Shown here: positions 8,925 to 19,271 of the stretch, piece after piece
Layout: each line of letters begins with the position of its first letter
Numbering within the stretch: position 1 is the first letter of the stretch
Assembly (NCBI RefSeq): GCF_008180415.1
Contig: NZ_VTEI01000007.1
Coordinates: 62,001-126,000, forward strand
Source: Rossellomorea vietnamensis
Lineage (GTDB): Bacteria; Bacillota; Bacilli; Bacillales; Bacillaceae_B
Direction of reading: 5' to 3'
Length of the DNA stretch: 64,000 bases
Made by a program: the position numbers and the translations under genes
Notes under the pieces: generated by a model
Databases searched by the model: none
The model's input: the letters and a program-made list of their open reading frames with translations, nothing else
What the model was told of the DNA's origin: nothing

Positions 8925-10748
8925 CTAGATAACTTCCAGCATTTTAAATTGAGCTTTCACTAAGTGGAAGTATTCTCCCTGCTGATCCATCAATTCATCA
9001 TGGTTACCATGTTCGATGATGTTTCCGTGGTCAAGCACAAAGATATTATCCGCTTCCCTGATCGTAGAGAGCCTGTGGGCAATCATGATGGCTGTACGAC
9101 CTTTCAGCAGCGTTCTCAGCGCTTCCTGTATCTGGACTTCCGTTTCTGTATCAATTGAAGCAGTAGCCTCATCCAGGATGATGATCCTCGGATCGGCGAG
9201 CAGCGCCCTTGTAAAGGAAATCAGCTGGCGTTCACCCACAGACAATATGTTACCTCTTTCTTCAACTTCCGTCTCATATCCCTGGGGAAGTTTTTCGATG
9301 AATTTATGGGCTCCAACAGCCTTGGCTGCTTCCAATACATCCACATCAGAGGCATCCGGCCTTCCAAAGAGTATGTTCTCTTTGATAGTACCCGAAAAGA
9401 TAAACGTATCCTGAAGCACAATACTGATCTGGCTTCTCAGGCTGGCTAAAGAAACGTCCCTAAGGTCATGGCCGTCAATCTTGACTGACCCGCCTGTAGG
9501 ATCATAGAAACGGCTGACAAGGTTGGCTATGGTTGTTTTACCGGACCCTGTATGGCCGACAAGCGCAACGGTTTCCCCGGCTTTCATTTCAAGGGATATA
9601 TTATTAAGTGCTTTCCGTTTGCTGTCATAAGCGAAATCAACATGTTCAAAAACGATATGGCCATCAACATCTTTTAATTCTTTGGCATTCTCCCTTTCTC
9701 CGACATTCGGTTTTTCATCAAGGAATTCGAAGATCCTTTCAGAAGATGCCATCCCAACTAAGAGTTGGTTGTATACCATTCCTAATCGTGAAATCGGTTC
9801 CCAGAACATTCCAAGGTAAAAGGCAAAAGATACGAACTCTCCCAAGGTGATTGAATCTCCTTGAATCAAAGCTGCACCAAACCAGATCAGGACAGCTGTA
9901 CCGACTGCATTCGTCAATTCGACCATTGGCCTGAACATCGCACTCTTTTTTGTGGCATTCTTCCAGCTGTCAAAGCTTTCTGTATTGACACCATCGAAGA
10001 ATTGCATGTTTTCTTTTTCTTGTGTGAACGATTGGGTTACCCGGATTCCCTGGATGCTTTCATTCAAGTGGGAATTCAATTTAGATTGTTTCAAGCGGAC
10101 CATCTGCCATGATCTTCTTATTTTCTTTCTCAAGCTGGTAGAGATGAAGAACATGAGCGGCAGAATCACAAGTACCGCAAGAGTTAAAGGCGGACTTAAA
10201 GTAAACAGAATTACAATAATTCCGATCAGCAGGATCATATCCATGAGGAGGTTGATGACTCCATTAGTGAACAGTTCCTGAAGGGAGTTAATGTCATTCA
10301 TGATCCTGACAAGTATGGAACCGGCCGAGCGCTGATCGAAAAATCTGTGTGAAAGCCGCTGAACATGAGAGAACAAGTGCTTTCTCAGGTCATAAATGAC
10401 CCCTTGGCCAAGCATATTCATCCACCGGATCCTCAGCACGTTGGCTATGTAACTAAGAATATAGAGGCCGGCAATTGAAATCACCAAGGTGGTCAGCATG
10501 GAGCTGTCTCTTTCTATAATGGCTTTATCAAGAGTGTAAACACCGATCAAGATAGGAATGACCAATCTGACCCCTGTGGTGATCAGCACCATGATGACGG
10601 AAAGCGGCAGCAGGTTCTTTGAATAAGGCTTCAAATAGGTCAGCAGCCTCCAGAGCTGTTTCCAGTTAAAAGGTTTATCAATCACCTGATCGGTTGAATA
10701 ATAAAACCTTTCTAATATTTTCTGATTTGTTTTTTCCTTATTTTTCAT
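8925..10748 (-). CDS. yfiC: ABC exporter half-transporter, YfiC-like subunit
   Basis: Second half of a type I ABC multidrug-type exporter. An N-terminal extension (about 40 residues) precedes six membrane helices (to ~330) and an ATPase domain (~365-600). Walker A is GHTGSGKT and Walker B is IIILDEATASID with the catalytic Glu. The signature, normally LSGGQ, is LSVGERQL, a degenerate form. Length 607 fits B. subtilis YfiC. It is translated 8 bases after its partner and has AGGTGAG before the ATG. Substrate is unknown; drugs or lipids are the usual cargo. Confidence 0.92.
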   Translation of the reverse strand: MKNKEKTNQKILERFYYSTDQVIDKPFNWKQLWRLLTYLKPYSKNLLPLSVIMVLITTGVRLVIPILIGVYTLDKAIIERDSSMLTTLVISIAGLYILSYIANVLRIRWMNMLGQGVIYDLRKHLFSHVQRLSHRFFDQRSAGSILVRIMNDINSLQELFTNGVINLLMDMILLIGIIVILFTLSPPLTLAVLVILPLMFFISTSLRKKIRRSWQMVRLKQSKLNSHLNESIQGIRVTQSFTQEKENMQFFDGVNTESFDSWKNATKKSAMFRPMVELTNAVGTAVLIWFGAALIQGDSITLGEFVSFAFYLGMFWEPISRLGMVYNQLLVGMASSERIFEFLDEKPNVGERENAKELKDVDGHIVFEHVDFAYDSKRKALNNISLEMKAGETVALVGHTGSGKTTIANLVSRFYDPTGGSVKIDGHDLRDVSLASLRSQISIVLQDTFIFSGTIKENILFGRPDASDVDVLEAAKAVGAHKFIEKLPQGYETEVEERGNILSVGERQLISFTRALLADPRIIILDEATASIDTETEVQIQEALRTLLKGRTAIMIAHRLSTIREADNIFVLDHGNIIEHGNHDELMDQQGEYFHLVKAQFKMLEVI

Positions 10749-10756
10749 AGTCTCAC

Positions 10757-12511
10757 CTACCCTTGCTGTGATTGAAGGATCTTCTTCTGATCTTTATATT
10801 GAATGTCATAAATTCGCTGATATGGTCCATTGTTCTTAAGCAGGAAGTCATGGACACCCCGTTCAACGATTTTACCGTTTTCGAGCACAAGGATTTCGTC
10901 TGCATGTTTCAACGAAGAAATACGATGGGCGATGATGAAGGTCGTTCGACCAGCCATCACCTCATTGAAGCCTTGTTGAATCTTGAACTCTGTTTCCATA
11001 TCAACTGCACTTGTTGCATCATCCAAAATGAGGATACTTGGATCTGTGCAGATCGCACGTGCAATAGCGATACGCTGTTTTTGCCCGCCGGAAAGGCCGA
11101 GGCCTCTTTCTCCCAGCTTTGTATCGTAACCGTCTTCAAGTTCCGCAATGAAGTCATGAGCCTGTGCTCTTTTGGCAGCATCGATGATTTCTTCCATAGT
11201 GGCTTCGGGCCTTCCATAGGAAATATTCGTCTTGATTGTTGATGAAAATAAGAAGGATTCCTGCAGAACAAACCCAATATTCTTTCTTAGTGATTTAATG
11301 GCGTAATCCTGAACAGGTCTTCCATCAACCAGCACTTCTCCTTCACTGGGTTCATAGAACCGGGTCATCAGGCTGGTAATGCTGGTTTTCCCAGATCCGG
11401 TCCCGCCTATCAGACCAATGACTTTTCCTGGTTCAGCCTTGAAGGAAATCCCCTCGAGGGCATCTTCATCATCCTTTGTATATTTCAGGGTTACATTTTT
11501 GAATTCTACTTCACCTTTCATTCTGTCGACTTTGACAGCATCGTCTTTGTCGACAATGTCTTCATTTGCTTCGAGAATTTCAAGGAGGCGCTCACCAGAT
11601 GCCTTAGATTGCGAGAATTGGTTGATGGTGAACCCAAGGTTCATAATCGGCCAAATGATGTACCACAGCAAGCTGTAGAAGGCCACCAGCTCACCTGGTG
11701 ATAAGCTGCCGTTCATAACTTGAAATCCGCCATAGGAAAGCAGGAGGACAACACTGACATTCCCTAAAAACTCCATAAGCGGGAAATACTTTGCCCAAAC
11801 ATCCGACGTCAATAAGTACTTATCTTTGTAATCTCCGTTTGATGAGTTGAACTTTTCGATTTGAAAGTCTTCCCTTGATAAAGATTTTACCGTATTGATA
11901 CCACTGATATTTTCCTGTACGTTTGTATTCAATTTCCCGAAAGACTTTCTGATCCCGCGGAAAGCAGGATGCACTGCTTTATCAAACTTATAAACCGACA
12001 CAGCGAGAAACGGCAGGGTAGACAATGTCACGAACGTAAGTGACGGAGAGTAGTAAAACATGACTCCGAAACTGAGGGTGACCAGCAGGGCGAAGCGAAT
12101 CAATTCGGAGATCCCGAATGAAAGGAAAAACCTGAATGCCTCTACATCCGCTGTCAGCCTTGACATCAGATCTCCTGTTTTAGCGTTATCATAATAACGG
12201 AAGGGAAGATATTGAAGCTTTTCATACAGCTCATTGCGCAGTCTGTATACACTTGTAATCCCAAACATATCCCCGTTATATTGATGAATGAAAGTGGTGA
12301 CACCTTTTATGACCATGATAAAGATGAAACCGAACGCCAAATAAGGTACCAGGCCAAACTCCCTCTGCAATATTACATCATCGATTGTCCTCTGCAGGAT
12401 GATCGGGTAAACCACTGTGATACCTGTTACGAAAACCAAGAAAATAATCGAAATGAAAAAGAATTTTTTGTAAGGCCAGTAAAACTGCTTTAACTTTTTA
12501 AATGTATCCAC
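10757..12511 (-). CDS. yfiB: ABC exporter half-transporter, YfiB-like subunit
   Basis: First half of the heterodimeric exporter, 584 residues: six membrane helices (~15-300) then an ATPase domain (~335-570). Walker A is GGTGSGKT and the signature is canonical LSGGQKQR. Walker B ends LDDATSAVD, with Asp where the catalytic Glu normally is. With the partner's degenerate signature this gives one defective and one normal ATP site, the standard arrangement of asymmetric exporters. GTG start after GGGGGAAAATAA. The promoter lies in the 600-base gap upstream. Confidence 0.92.
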   Translation of the reverse strand: MDTFKKLKQFYWPYKKFFFISIIFLVFVTGITVVYPIILQRTIDDVILQREFGLVPYLAFGFIFIMVIKGVTTFIHQYNGDMFGITSVYRLRNELYEKLQYLPFRYYDNAKTGDLMSRLTADVEAFRFFLSFGISELIRFALLVTLSFGVMFYYSPSLTFVTLSTLPFLAVSVYKFDKAVHPAFRGIRKSFGKLNTNVQENISGINTVKSLSREDFQIEKFNSSNGDYKDKYLLTSDVWAKYFPLMEFLGNVSVVLLLSYGGFQVMNGSLSPGELVAFYSLLWYIIWPIMNLGFTINQFSQSKASGERLLEILEANEDIVDKDDAVKVDRMKGEVEFKNVTLKYTKDDEDALEGISFKAEPGKVIGLIGGTGSGKTSITSLMTRFYEPSEGEVLVDGRPVQDYAIKSLRKNIGFVLQESFLFSSTIKTNISYGRPEATMEEIIDAAKRAQAHDFIAELEDGYDTKLGERGLGLSGGQKQRIAIARAICTDPSILILDDATSAVDMETEFKIQQGFNEVMAGRTTFIIAHRISSLKHADEILVLENGKIVERGVHDFLLKNNGPYQRIYDIQYKDQKKILQSQQG

Positions 12512-12825
12512 TTATTTTCCCCCTCTCTTTGATGCAAAAAATTCATGTACTATTTAATATATCGGGTTTCGAAATATTTTTCCACCTTTTTATTTGAATT
12601 TTTTACTTTTTTAAGAATCCTTCATGAATTCTGATTTTACTACTATGGATACTTTACTTAACTAAGCATAGGAAGAGATCGGTCAAATGGCCGACCCCTT
12701 CTCCCCCTTTAGTCGCTTACTCCCTTTTGTCAATTATTCAACAGCCCGATTGACACGTTTTTCAGGAGCTTCATCCCGATTTCCCTAATTGAAAGGAATT
12801 AATTTTCATTTTTCACCAAGCTGCG

Positions 12826-12981
12826 ATTTCAAATAAATTTTCGATAACTACCGCTATAATGCGGGATAACCTGGTAAGCCAGAAAGAAAAGAGCTGCTCT
12901 CCCTGTTCAGAGAGAAATTCCAAGAAAAATCCGGCACTTGTAATTTTTCCGTATGCAGCAATTAATGAGAAAACAGCCTTC
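12826..12981 (-). repeat. DR element, degenerate copy c
   Basis: Reverse-oriented and diverged. The middle block AGAAAAGAGCTGCTCTCC and the GAGAAAACAGCCTT end are clear; the GTAAACTTTG arm is eroded. The rest of 12512-13112 shows only a short GGTCAAATGGCCGACC palindrome near 12.68 kb. Confidence 0.65.
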
Positions 12982-13112
12982 ATCAAGCGGATCTTTCGCC
13001 ATGATTGTCGAATAAAACAATCTGGTTTTTGACAACACTAATGAAGTTATGTTTATACTTATAAGGTCTTTTTGCTTGTACATATAACCTTAATATGAAA
13101 GGAATGACTAAG

Positions 13113-13979
13113 ATGGGCTTTATATTAGGCTTGAATGGATTTACAGAAAGAATAAATGACTTTGATTGGACAGGGCTTTTAATCACAATAGGAATTTCCT
13201 TCTTGCAAATTATAGCTATTTATATTGCATTTTTGTTAGTAAGAGGATTTGGAAACAAAGTTCTTCATAGGGCATTCAGCAAATATAGCGAGAGAAACAG
13301 TGTCTCTGCGGCGAGAGCACAAACCTTAGAGAGTTTGGCAAGAAACATTTTCTCCTACGTATTGATCTTTATTTTCTTCGTGACCATCCTTCAAATCTTC
13401 GGAATACAGGTAACAGCCATTCTTGCAGGTGCCGGGATTATTGGACTTGCCGTCGGTTTTGGTGCACAGGGACTGGTCAGTGATGTGGTTACCGGCTTCT
13501 TCATTCTGCTGGAAAAACAAATTGATGTAGGAGATTATGTCACAGCAGGAAGTTATTCAGGAATTGTTGAGGCTGTCGGACTTAGAACGACGCAGATCCG
13601 CAGCTTTGATGGCACATTGAATTTCCTTCCTAACAGGGAAATTACCTCGTTGAGCAATCATTCCAGAGGAAACATGAGGGCGCTTGTCGATATAGGGATC
13701 TCTTATGATGACGATATTGATAAAGCCATCACGGTCCTACAGCAGGTCTGTGACAAGGCGGCAGCCGAAGATGAAAATATTGTGGATGGCCCTAATGTAA
13801 TCGGTGTCCAGACGCTTGGAGCATCAGATGTGGTCATCAGAGTGATTGGGAAAACAAAAAATATGGAGCAATGGGGCGTGGAACGCAAACTGCGCAAAGC
13901 TCTTAAAGAAGCCCTTGATCAAAATGGCATTGAAATTCCATATCCGCATCAAGTGTACATCGAAAAGAAAGAACAATAA
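13113..13979 (+). CDS. ykuT: Small-conductance mechanosensitive channel, MscS family (YkuT-like)
   Basis: Membrane channel that opens under membrane tension to release solutes on osmotic downshock. The 288 residues have about three membrane helices. The pore-lining TM3 carries the Gly/Ala-rich GAGIIGLAVGFGAQGLVSD motif, followed by the beta domain with GDYV and FLPN and a C-terminal alpha/beta domain. ATG at 13113 is preferred: AAAGGA lies nine bases before it, whereas the ATG at 13095 has no binding site. Synteny with dapL supports the ykuT assignment. A terminator follows directly. Confidence 0.93.
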   Translation: MGFILGLNGFTERINDFDWTGLLITIGISFLQIIAIYIAFLLVRGFGNKVLHRAFSKYSERNSVSAARAQTLESLARNIFSYVLIFIFFVTILQIFGIQVTAILAGAGIIGLAVGFGAQGLVSDVVTGFFILLEKQIDVGDYVTAGSYSGIVEAVGLRTTQIRSFDGTLNFLPNREITSLSNHSRGNMRALVDIGISYDDDIDKAITVLQQVCDKAAAEDENIVDGPNVIGVQTLGASDVVIRVIGKTKNMEQWGVERKLRKALKEALDQNGIEIPYPHQVYIEKKEQ

Positions 13980-13984
13980 TAAAA

Positions 13985-14017
13985 AAACAACGTCCAATTT
14001 CAGGACGTTGTTTTTTA
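13985..14017 (+). terminator. Terminator after the MscS gene
   Basis: AACAACGTCC pairs with GGACGTTGTT, followed by TTTTTA. Confidence 0.9.
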
Positions 14018-14019
14018 TT

Positions 14020-14191
14020 GGCTGTTTTCGCATCTATTGTTGCTTTCGGATATCCCCGGATACTAAAAGTTTTATCTCTTATCGGGGGAGAGTAGCCTTT
14101 TCTTTTAGATTTTAGCCTATTTTATCTTCTCTTAATATGGTTACTTTTTCGAGATGAGAATGAAATAGCAACAAAGTTTACGAAAAGAGCC
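14020..14191 (+). repeat. DR dispersed element, copy d
   Basis: Complete copy directly after the terminator, with GGCTGTTTTCGCATCTATTG at the left, the CCCGGATACTAAAAG/CTCTTATCGGGG hairpin, and AATAGCAACAAAGTTTACG plus AAAAGAGCC at the right. Confidence 0.9.
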
Positions 14192-14207
14192 TTTTTATTT
14201 TTGTTCC

Positions 14208-15329
14208 TTATAAAGTACTGATGTAATCCGTCACAGTGGAGATTGCAAATTCAATGGCCGCTTCATCAGGATTCAATTTAGCATGATGAAGCCCGAATTC
14301 AGAATTAACCCCAAGCCAGAACATGAAACCGGGAATTTCTTCAAGCATGTAGCCGAAGTCCTCACCTGTCATAGCCTCATCACATAAAACAAGGTCTACA
14401 TTCTCTTTCGTTTGCAGAAATTCAATGAACCTTCTTGTCGCCTTTTCTTCATTGAAAACCTGGCGGTACATGCTGCCGTAGTCAATGACCGCCTCACAGT
14501 CATAGCCGATTTCAATCCCTTTTACCAGTGCCTGAATCCGTTGTTTCACACTATCCATCGACTCGGCAGATAATGTCCTGATGGTTCCCTCCAGTCTTGC
14601 TGTTTCTGCAATTATATTCTGGACGGTTCCTCCTGTGATTTTTCCTATAGTCACCACCGCGCTGTCAAGCGGGTTTATATTTCTGGAGACAACCGTCTGC
14701 AGCTGGGTAACGAGCATGGCGGCTGCCACAACCATATCTTTGGTATGGTGAGGATAAGCTGCATGACCTCCTTTTCCTTTCAAGTCGATGAACAGTTCTG
14801 AGGTGTTGGCAAACAACAGGCCTTCCTTAATGGCAATAGTCCCTACCTCATACTCTGGCGCGACATGAAGGCCAATAATAAAGTCAGGTTTCCATTCTTT
14901 CATAATCTCACTTTCAAGCATGGGTTTCGCGCCTCCGGGACCTTCTTCTGCTGGTTGAAAAACAAACAGAAGATGATCTTCCATTGGGTTTCTTGCAAAA
15001 TGGGTCAGTATCCCCAACGCAATACTCATATGGAAGTCGTGCCCGCATGCATGCATTCTCCCTTCATGTTCCGAGCGAAATGGAAGGCTGGTGTTTTCTT
15101 CAATCGGCAGGCCATCAATATCTGTGCGGTAACCGACCGTCTTTCTTGGATTAGTGCCTTCCAGCCTTACGAACAGGCCTGTTTTCCACTTTTTCACTTG
15201 AAGCCTTTCCTGCGGCAGGCTTTCAATATACGAAAGCAGATACTCTTGTGTCTTATGCTCTTTAAATCCCAGCTCAGGGATCTTATGGAGATCTCTTCTG
15301 ATTTCAATGAATGTGTTGCTTTCAGGCAT
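14208..15329 (-). CDS. dapL: N-acetyldiaminopimelate deacetylase
   Basis: M20 family metallopeptidase-like amidohydrolase removing the acetyl group from N-acetyl-LL-diaminopimelate in the acetyl branch of lysine/peptidoglycan precursor synthesis. The 373 residues include [11 protein letters not shown] and [13 protein letters not shown] metal-site motifs and [10 protein letters not shown] in the lid domain. The ATG at 15329 has AAAGGAGG seven bases upstream. The specific function rests on linkage to dapH upstream on the same strand; other M20 amidohydrolases (hippurate or IAA-amino acid type) look similar. About 300 bases containing a DR repeat separate it from dapH. Confidence 0.92.
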   Translation of the reverse strand: MPESNTFIEIRRDLHKIPELGFKEHKTQEYLLSYIESLPQERLQVKKWKTGLFVRLEGTNPRKTVGYRTDIDGLPIEENTSLPFRSEHEGRMHACGHDFHMSIALGILTHFARNPMEDHLLFVFQPAEEGPGGAKPMLESEIMKEWKPDFIIGLHVAPEYEVGTIAIKEGLLFANTSELFIDLKGKGGHAAYPHHTKDMVVAAAMLVTQLQTVVSRNINPLDSAVVTIGKITGGTVQNIIAETARLEGTIRTLSAESMDSVKQRIQALVKGIEIGYDCEAVIDYGSMYRQVFNEEKATRRFIEFLQTKENVDLVLCDEAMTGEDFGYMLEEIPGFMFWLGVNSEFGLHHAKLNPDEAAIEFAISTVTDYISTL

Positions 15330-15375
15330 GGTTGTGCCTCCTTTCATATGGCTCCTGCATTGACTCTATGTGAAA

Positions 15376-15566
15376 GACTCTTTTCGTAAACTTTGCTGCT
15401 ATTTAATACTAATTTCGAAAAAATAACCCTATTACGGAGATGAAATCTGGTAACACGGAAAAGAAAAGAGCAGCTCTTCCCGGTTTAGAGTTAAAACTCA
15501 TAGTATCCGGGGGAAAATCCGCCTCTTGGGATTTTTCCGAAAGCAACAATATATACGAAAACAGCC
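15376..15566 (-). repeat. DR dispersed element, copy e, between dapH and dapL
   Basis: Full copy in reverse orientation (CTCTTTTCGTAAACTTTG ... ACGAAAACAGCC). It fills most of the gap between two genes normally transcribed together, so if they still form an operon the element is part of their mRNA. Confidence 0.9.
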
Positions 15567-15632
15567 ATGTGAAAAGGACTGATGCCGTATGGCCCTCAGT
15601 CCTTTATCCAATCAACCGATGACCGGCAATTA

Positions 15633-16343
15633 TTACAGTTGTCTAAGTTCTTGCTTGATTTCGGTCTTTGATTTTGTTTTTTCATCGATTTCTTTAATGA
15701 CTTTGGCCGGGGTACCAGCTACAACAGTGTATGGAGGCACATCTTCTACCACAATAGCGCCCGCTGCCACAACGGCACCTTTTCCTACCGTGACGCCTTC
15801 AAGAACAACTGCATTCGCTCCAACCACTACATCGTCTTCGATTACAACCGGCTTTGCAGATGGAGGCTCAATGACACCAGCAAGGACGGAGCCGGCACCG
15901 ATATGGCAATTCTTGCCCACAGTTGCACGTCCGCCAAGTACTACGTTCATATCAATCATTGTTCCTTCACCAATCACAGAACCGATATTGATGGAGGCTC
16001 CCATCATGATGACAGCATTATCGCCGATTTCCACCTGATCCCTGATGATGGCGCCAGGTTCGATACGGGCTTTGATGCCTTTCATATCAAGCAGAGGAAT
16101 GGCCGAATTGCGGCGGTCGTTCTCCACTACAAAATCCACTATATCCTTTTTATTGTTTTCGAGTGCTTCGGAAATCTCTGCCCACTCTCCGAACACCACA
16201 CCGGATTCGCCATTAATAAAGCTTTTTGCATTAGCGCCAAAGTTAATATCCGAAAGGTTTCCTTTGACATATACTTTGACAGGTGTAGATTTGGTGCTAT
16301 TTTGAATAAATGAGATGATCTCATTTGCATCCATTTGTTTCAT
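15633..16343 (-). CDS. dapH: 2,3,4,5-tetrahydropyridine-2,6-dicarboxylate N-acetyltransferase
   Basis: First step of the acetylated diaminopimelate pathway, using acetyl-CoA. The 236-residue length equals B. subtilis DapH (YkuQ). An N-terminal alpha/beta domain (1-~85) precedes a left-handed beta-helix made of hexapeptide repeats (~90-205), for example IGDNAVI, VIGEGTM and [12 protein letters not shown]. The final FI-rich loop has [12 protein letters not shown]. It is upstream of dapL on the same strand. ATG start preceded by GGGGG(TT)ACTC-type purines; no shorter start is better. Confidence 0.96.
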   Translation of the reverse strand: MKQMDANEIISFIQNSTKSTPVKVYVKGNLSDINFGANAKSFINGESGVVFGEWAEISEALENNKKDIVDFVVENDRRNSAIPLLDMKGIKARIEPGAIIRDQVEIGDNAVIMMGASINIGSVIGEGTMIDMNVVLGGRATVGKNCHIGAGSVLAGVIEPPSAKPVVIEDDVVVGANAVVLEGVTVGKGAVVAAGAIVVEDVPPYTVVAGTPAKVIKEIDEKTKSKTEIKQELRQL

Positions 16344-16438
16344 TTGAGTAACCCCCTATTAATATGTATATATTCAGAAATCTATTATCCACTTTAACAA
16401 ATTAAAGGACGAAAGACAAGAATTCTCTATTCTTACCA

Positions 16439-17329
16439 TTAAAAAATAGATGTGCTGTTTTCCTCTAAAAACTCTTCTACTATTTCCACAAAAGCCTGAA
16501 CCTGCTTCAGCTGGAAAGCAGAATCATAGCCAATAAGCCAAGTGTCCCTGTGGATCGAACCTTTCTTTTCATCCATTAGGGGAATTTTATAAAGATTTTC
16601 CTCAGCCCCGTTTAACGTAATTGCCGGCAGAATCGCATATCCTATCCCATTGAATGTCATCTGCTTACATGTCTCTATTTGATCGACCACTATCGTCCGT
16701 TTAGGTACTGATTGAAATTGGCGGTGCCACCAATCCTGAATTTCCTGATAGTAGTTTGAATCGCTCTTGAATTGAATGAAAGGACGATCTGTTTCCAAAA
16801 CTTCTTCCACATTCTGAATTTCCCTATCTACTAAGTACAGCCTGTCAGTGAAAAGGTGATACTTGGGACCTTTCCAATCAGCAGTTCCCCTTATGATGCC
16901 TATATGAACCTGATCTTCATATAGTGCTTCCAGTATTTCACTGCTCCACCCGGTGATCAAGGAGATTTTAGCATGCGGATACGCATCTACAAACTTCTTG
17001 AGAACTTGGGGAAGCCAATTCTGTCCTACAATGGATGCGCATGCAATCTTAAGGGTTCCATGCACTTTGGATTGCAGGGCCTGGATTTCTTCCTTCACCT
17101 TCTCTTCCTTTTGCAGCATTTCCTGTGACAGCTTAACCACAAGCTCTCCAGCAGGAGTAAGAGACAACCCTTTCTGGGACCTGATAAACAGTTTGGTTCC
17201 CCACTCCTTTTCAATGTTCTGAAGCCTTTGAGATAAAGCAGGCTGAGAAACAAACAACCGTTCCGCTGCTTTTCTCATATTCATTTCCTGAGCAAGAACA
17301 GACATTAACTGATATTCAGAAAAAGCCAT
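16439..17329 (-). CDS. ccpC: LysR-family regulator, CcpC-like
   Basis: DNA-binding regulator of 296 residues with an N-terminal winged helix (RKAAERLFVSQPALSQRLQN at 19-38) and a LysR substrate-binding domain (~90-290). B. subtilis CcpC represses citrate synthase and aconitase genes and responds to citrate. The helix sequence and the position beside dapH-dapL match it. No citB or citZ lies in the window, so the targets are inferred from the family. Start has AGGAGTG upstream. It is divergent from a TauE/SafE permease with a 134-base shared promoter region. Confidence 0.85.
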   Translation of the reverse strand: MAFSEYQLMSVLAQEMNMRKAAERLFVSQPALSQRLQNIEKEWGTKLFIRSQKGLSLTPAGELVVKLSQEMLQKEEKVKEEIQALQSKVHGTLKIACASIVGQNWLPQVLKKFVDAYPHAKISLITGWSSEILEALYEDQVHIGIIRGTADWKGPKYHLFTDRLYLVDREIQNVEEVLETDRPFIQFKSDSNYYQEIQDWWHRQFQSVPKRTIVVDQIETCKQMTFNGIGYAILPAITLNGAEENLYKIPLMDEKKGSIHRDTWLIGYDSAFQLKQVQAFVEIVEEFLEENSTSIF

Positions 17330-17463
17330 AAAGCCTTCACTCCTATCAATAAGTTTTTCTTATATTATATCTTAGTTTTTATGTAATTTCATTATGACCT
17401 CAAAAAGAATACACTATTAGCAGAAAGTAAATGTGACTAACAGAAGATAAATGAGGTGATAAC

Positions 17464-18195
17464 ATGTTCATTCTCCTTTTGCTTGCAGGATTTTTCACTG
17501 CTCTTATAGGAACTATTGCAGGCAGCGGCGGCTTGATCGGCCTTCCTGTCATGCTCCTCGCAGGTCTGCCTATCCATTCCGCTATTGCAACGAGCAAGTT
17601 TTCAAATACGATCAGCTCATTTTCCAGCTTTGCCTATTTGCTAAGAAAAAGAGAAATACGGTGGAAAGAAGCTTTCTCCATCCTTCCCTTTGCATTTGGC
17701 GGCGGGATTGCAGGGGGACTGACAGCAGGTTTGCTTTCTCAGTCAACTTTGGAAGCCCTGGCCATTATTTTTTTATCGACCGCATTTTCACTCAATTTCA
17801 TTAGGAAATCCTCACCCTCCCAGACAGGGGATACCGAAAACCTAAAAGGCATCGGTCCTTTTTTAACTGCCATAGGTTTCTATGATGGTATGTTCGGACC
17901 TGGCCAGGCAACAATGCTGATGCACACTTTTATTTACAAAGGGGTCTCTTTTATCAAATCCATTGCTTTTACAAGATTCCAAACCTTTATTTCCTGTTCA
18001 GCTGCCTTCACAGCTTATCTTTACAATGGACATTTTATCTGGCAGGCAGGCTTGGCTTTTTGTCTTGGCAGCCTCATGGGCGCACAAATAGCTGTAAAAA
18101 TCGCTGGCAAGGTTCCCTTGCAGCTGGCAAAAACCGTTTTAAATGTGATGACTCTTATTTTGATCGTTAAGTTGGTTCATTCCTTACTGTTCTAG
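17464..18195 (+). CDS. TauE/SafE family membrane permease
   Basis: A 243-residue integral membrane protein with about seven to eight helices and the family's two repeated halves: GTIAGSGGLIGLPVML near the N-terminus and GFYDGMFGPGQATM in the middle. Family members export sulfite, sulfoacetate or related organosulfur anions; the substrate here cannot be read. ATG follows GAGGTGATAAC. It is divergently transcribed from the LysR gene, a common arrangement for regulator-target pairs, although CcpC itself has other known targets. Confidence 0.88.
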   Translation: MFILLLLAGFFTALIGTIAGSGGLIGLPVMLLAGLPIHSAIATSKFSNTISSFSSFAYLLRKREIRWKEAFSILPFAFGGGIAGGLTAGLLSQSTLEALAIIFLSTAFSLNFIRKSSPSQTGDTENLKGIGPFLTAIGFYDGMFGPGQATMLMHTFIYKGVSFIKSIAFTRFQTFISCSAAFTAYLYNGHFIWQAGLAFCLGSLMGAQIAVKIAGKVPLQLAKTVLNVMTLILIVKLVHSLLF

Positions 18196-18391
18196 AAGAT
18201 AAAAAACCTTGCTCTTGGTTTTCCTTTTTGAATTCTGATAGGTGTATGAGAGGAATCTCGCTTAGTCTGAATCTGCTCCTGCACACTCACCCCCCTCCAA
18301 GAAACTTCAAGTAAATAGCTTTTGATTATTATTTAACCCTTCAAATAATCAACCAGCAGCGGAATTTAAATAACACTTTAGCAAGATGAGC

Positions 18392-18990
18392 GCACTGAAA
18401 CAGTCCAACAAAGACTATTAATTGTAAAACTTGCCTTTTCCGCTTCAGAGATTATGAAAGAGCTTTGGTTTCCGTTGAAGATAACCGGCTCATCTGAGTA
18501 GGCGCTTGATGGATCAGGTCTTATAACGAAATCCGCCTGTCATTTCATTAATTGGGTACCCAGCGGTATAATTAAGGGAACTTTTTTCCCTTATTCGTCA
18601 ATCCAAGTTAAATACTGGGTAAATAGAGGAACTTTTTTCCGTTATATGATAAAACAGAACATTTTTTAGTGTATTTAGTTAAATAAGGGAATTTTCTTCC
18701 CCTATCTTAGCTTTTTTCAATGTTTCTTAGTAAATAAGGGAACTTTTTTCCCCTATTTATTATTTATAGTACTGAGCCATATTGGAAAGACTCACCCGTT
18801 ACTTGCTTGAGTTAGCATGTTTCTATGAACTAGTTGAAAAAGGCCGCATTCCCGACAGGCAATTGTGCCCAAAAAATTCTATACGTTGCCTTCAATAAAA
18901 AAGTCAACTATTCTTCCTATTTAAGGAAGGGTAGTTGACTTTATCTTTGTTCATATAAAGTAAATTTTAAAATTCTCTAGATTTTCAGTT
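18392..18990 (+). mobile_element. ~600 bp non-coding TIR element, copy A (degenerate)
   Basis: Reverse-complementary over its whole length to 43751-44352. Landmarks shared with that copy are GCACTGAAACAGTCCAACAA at the left end, four AAGGGAACTTTTTTCCCTT-type palindromes (18571, 18622, 18681, 18732), the AAAGTCAACT...AGTTGACTTT hairpin near 18.90-18.94 kb, and CTAGATTTTCAGT at the right. There is no reading frame of note. The other sequence in 18196-19271 (about 200 bases before, 280 after) shows nothing I recognise. Confidence 0.8.
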
Positions 18991-19271
18991 TTCTAAGCAA
19001 GACTGGATGCCTTGTTCACTCTATAGACTGCGGTTTTCGTTGATTACCTTCTCAGCCTCGCTCTCCACCTTACTGAATATTCATTCATTTAGACTTTGTA
19101 ACGATCACTGGATCCCCTGCCTGAATCTATTCCATCGCTATTAAACTCCGTCATCCTGTTTCCCTCGACTGTCTGGAAGCATTTCTGAATACAACGGTTC
19201 CCAGCTTGGACCGGCCTCCTCCTAATTGACTGGGTTTAATCAATTAAAGAGAACTTCCAGACATCTCCCAA

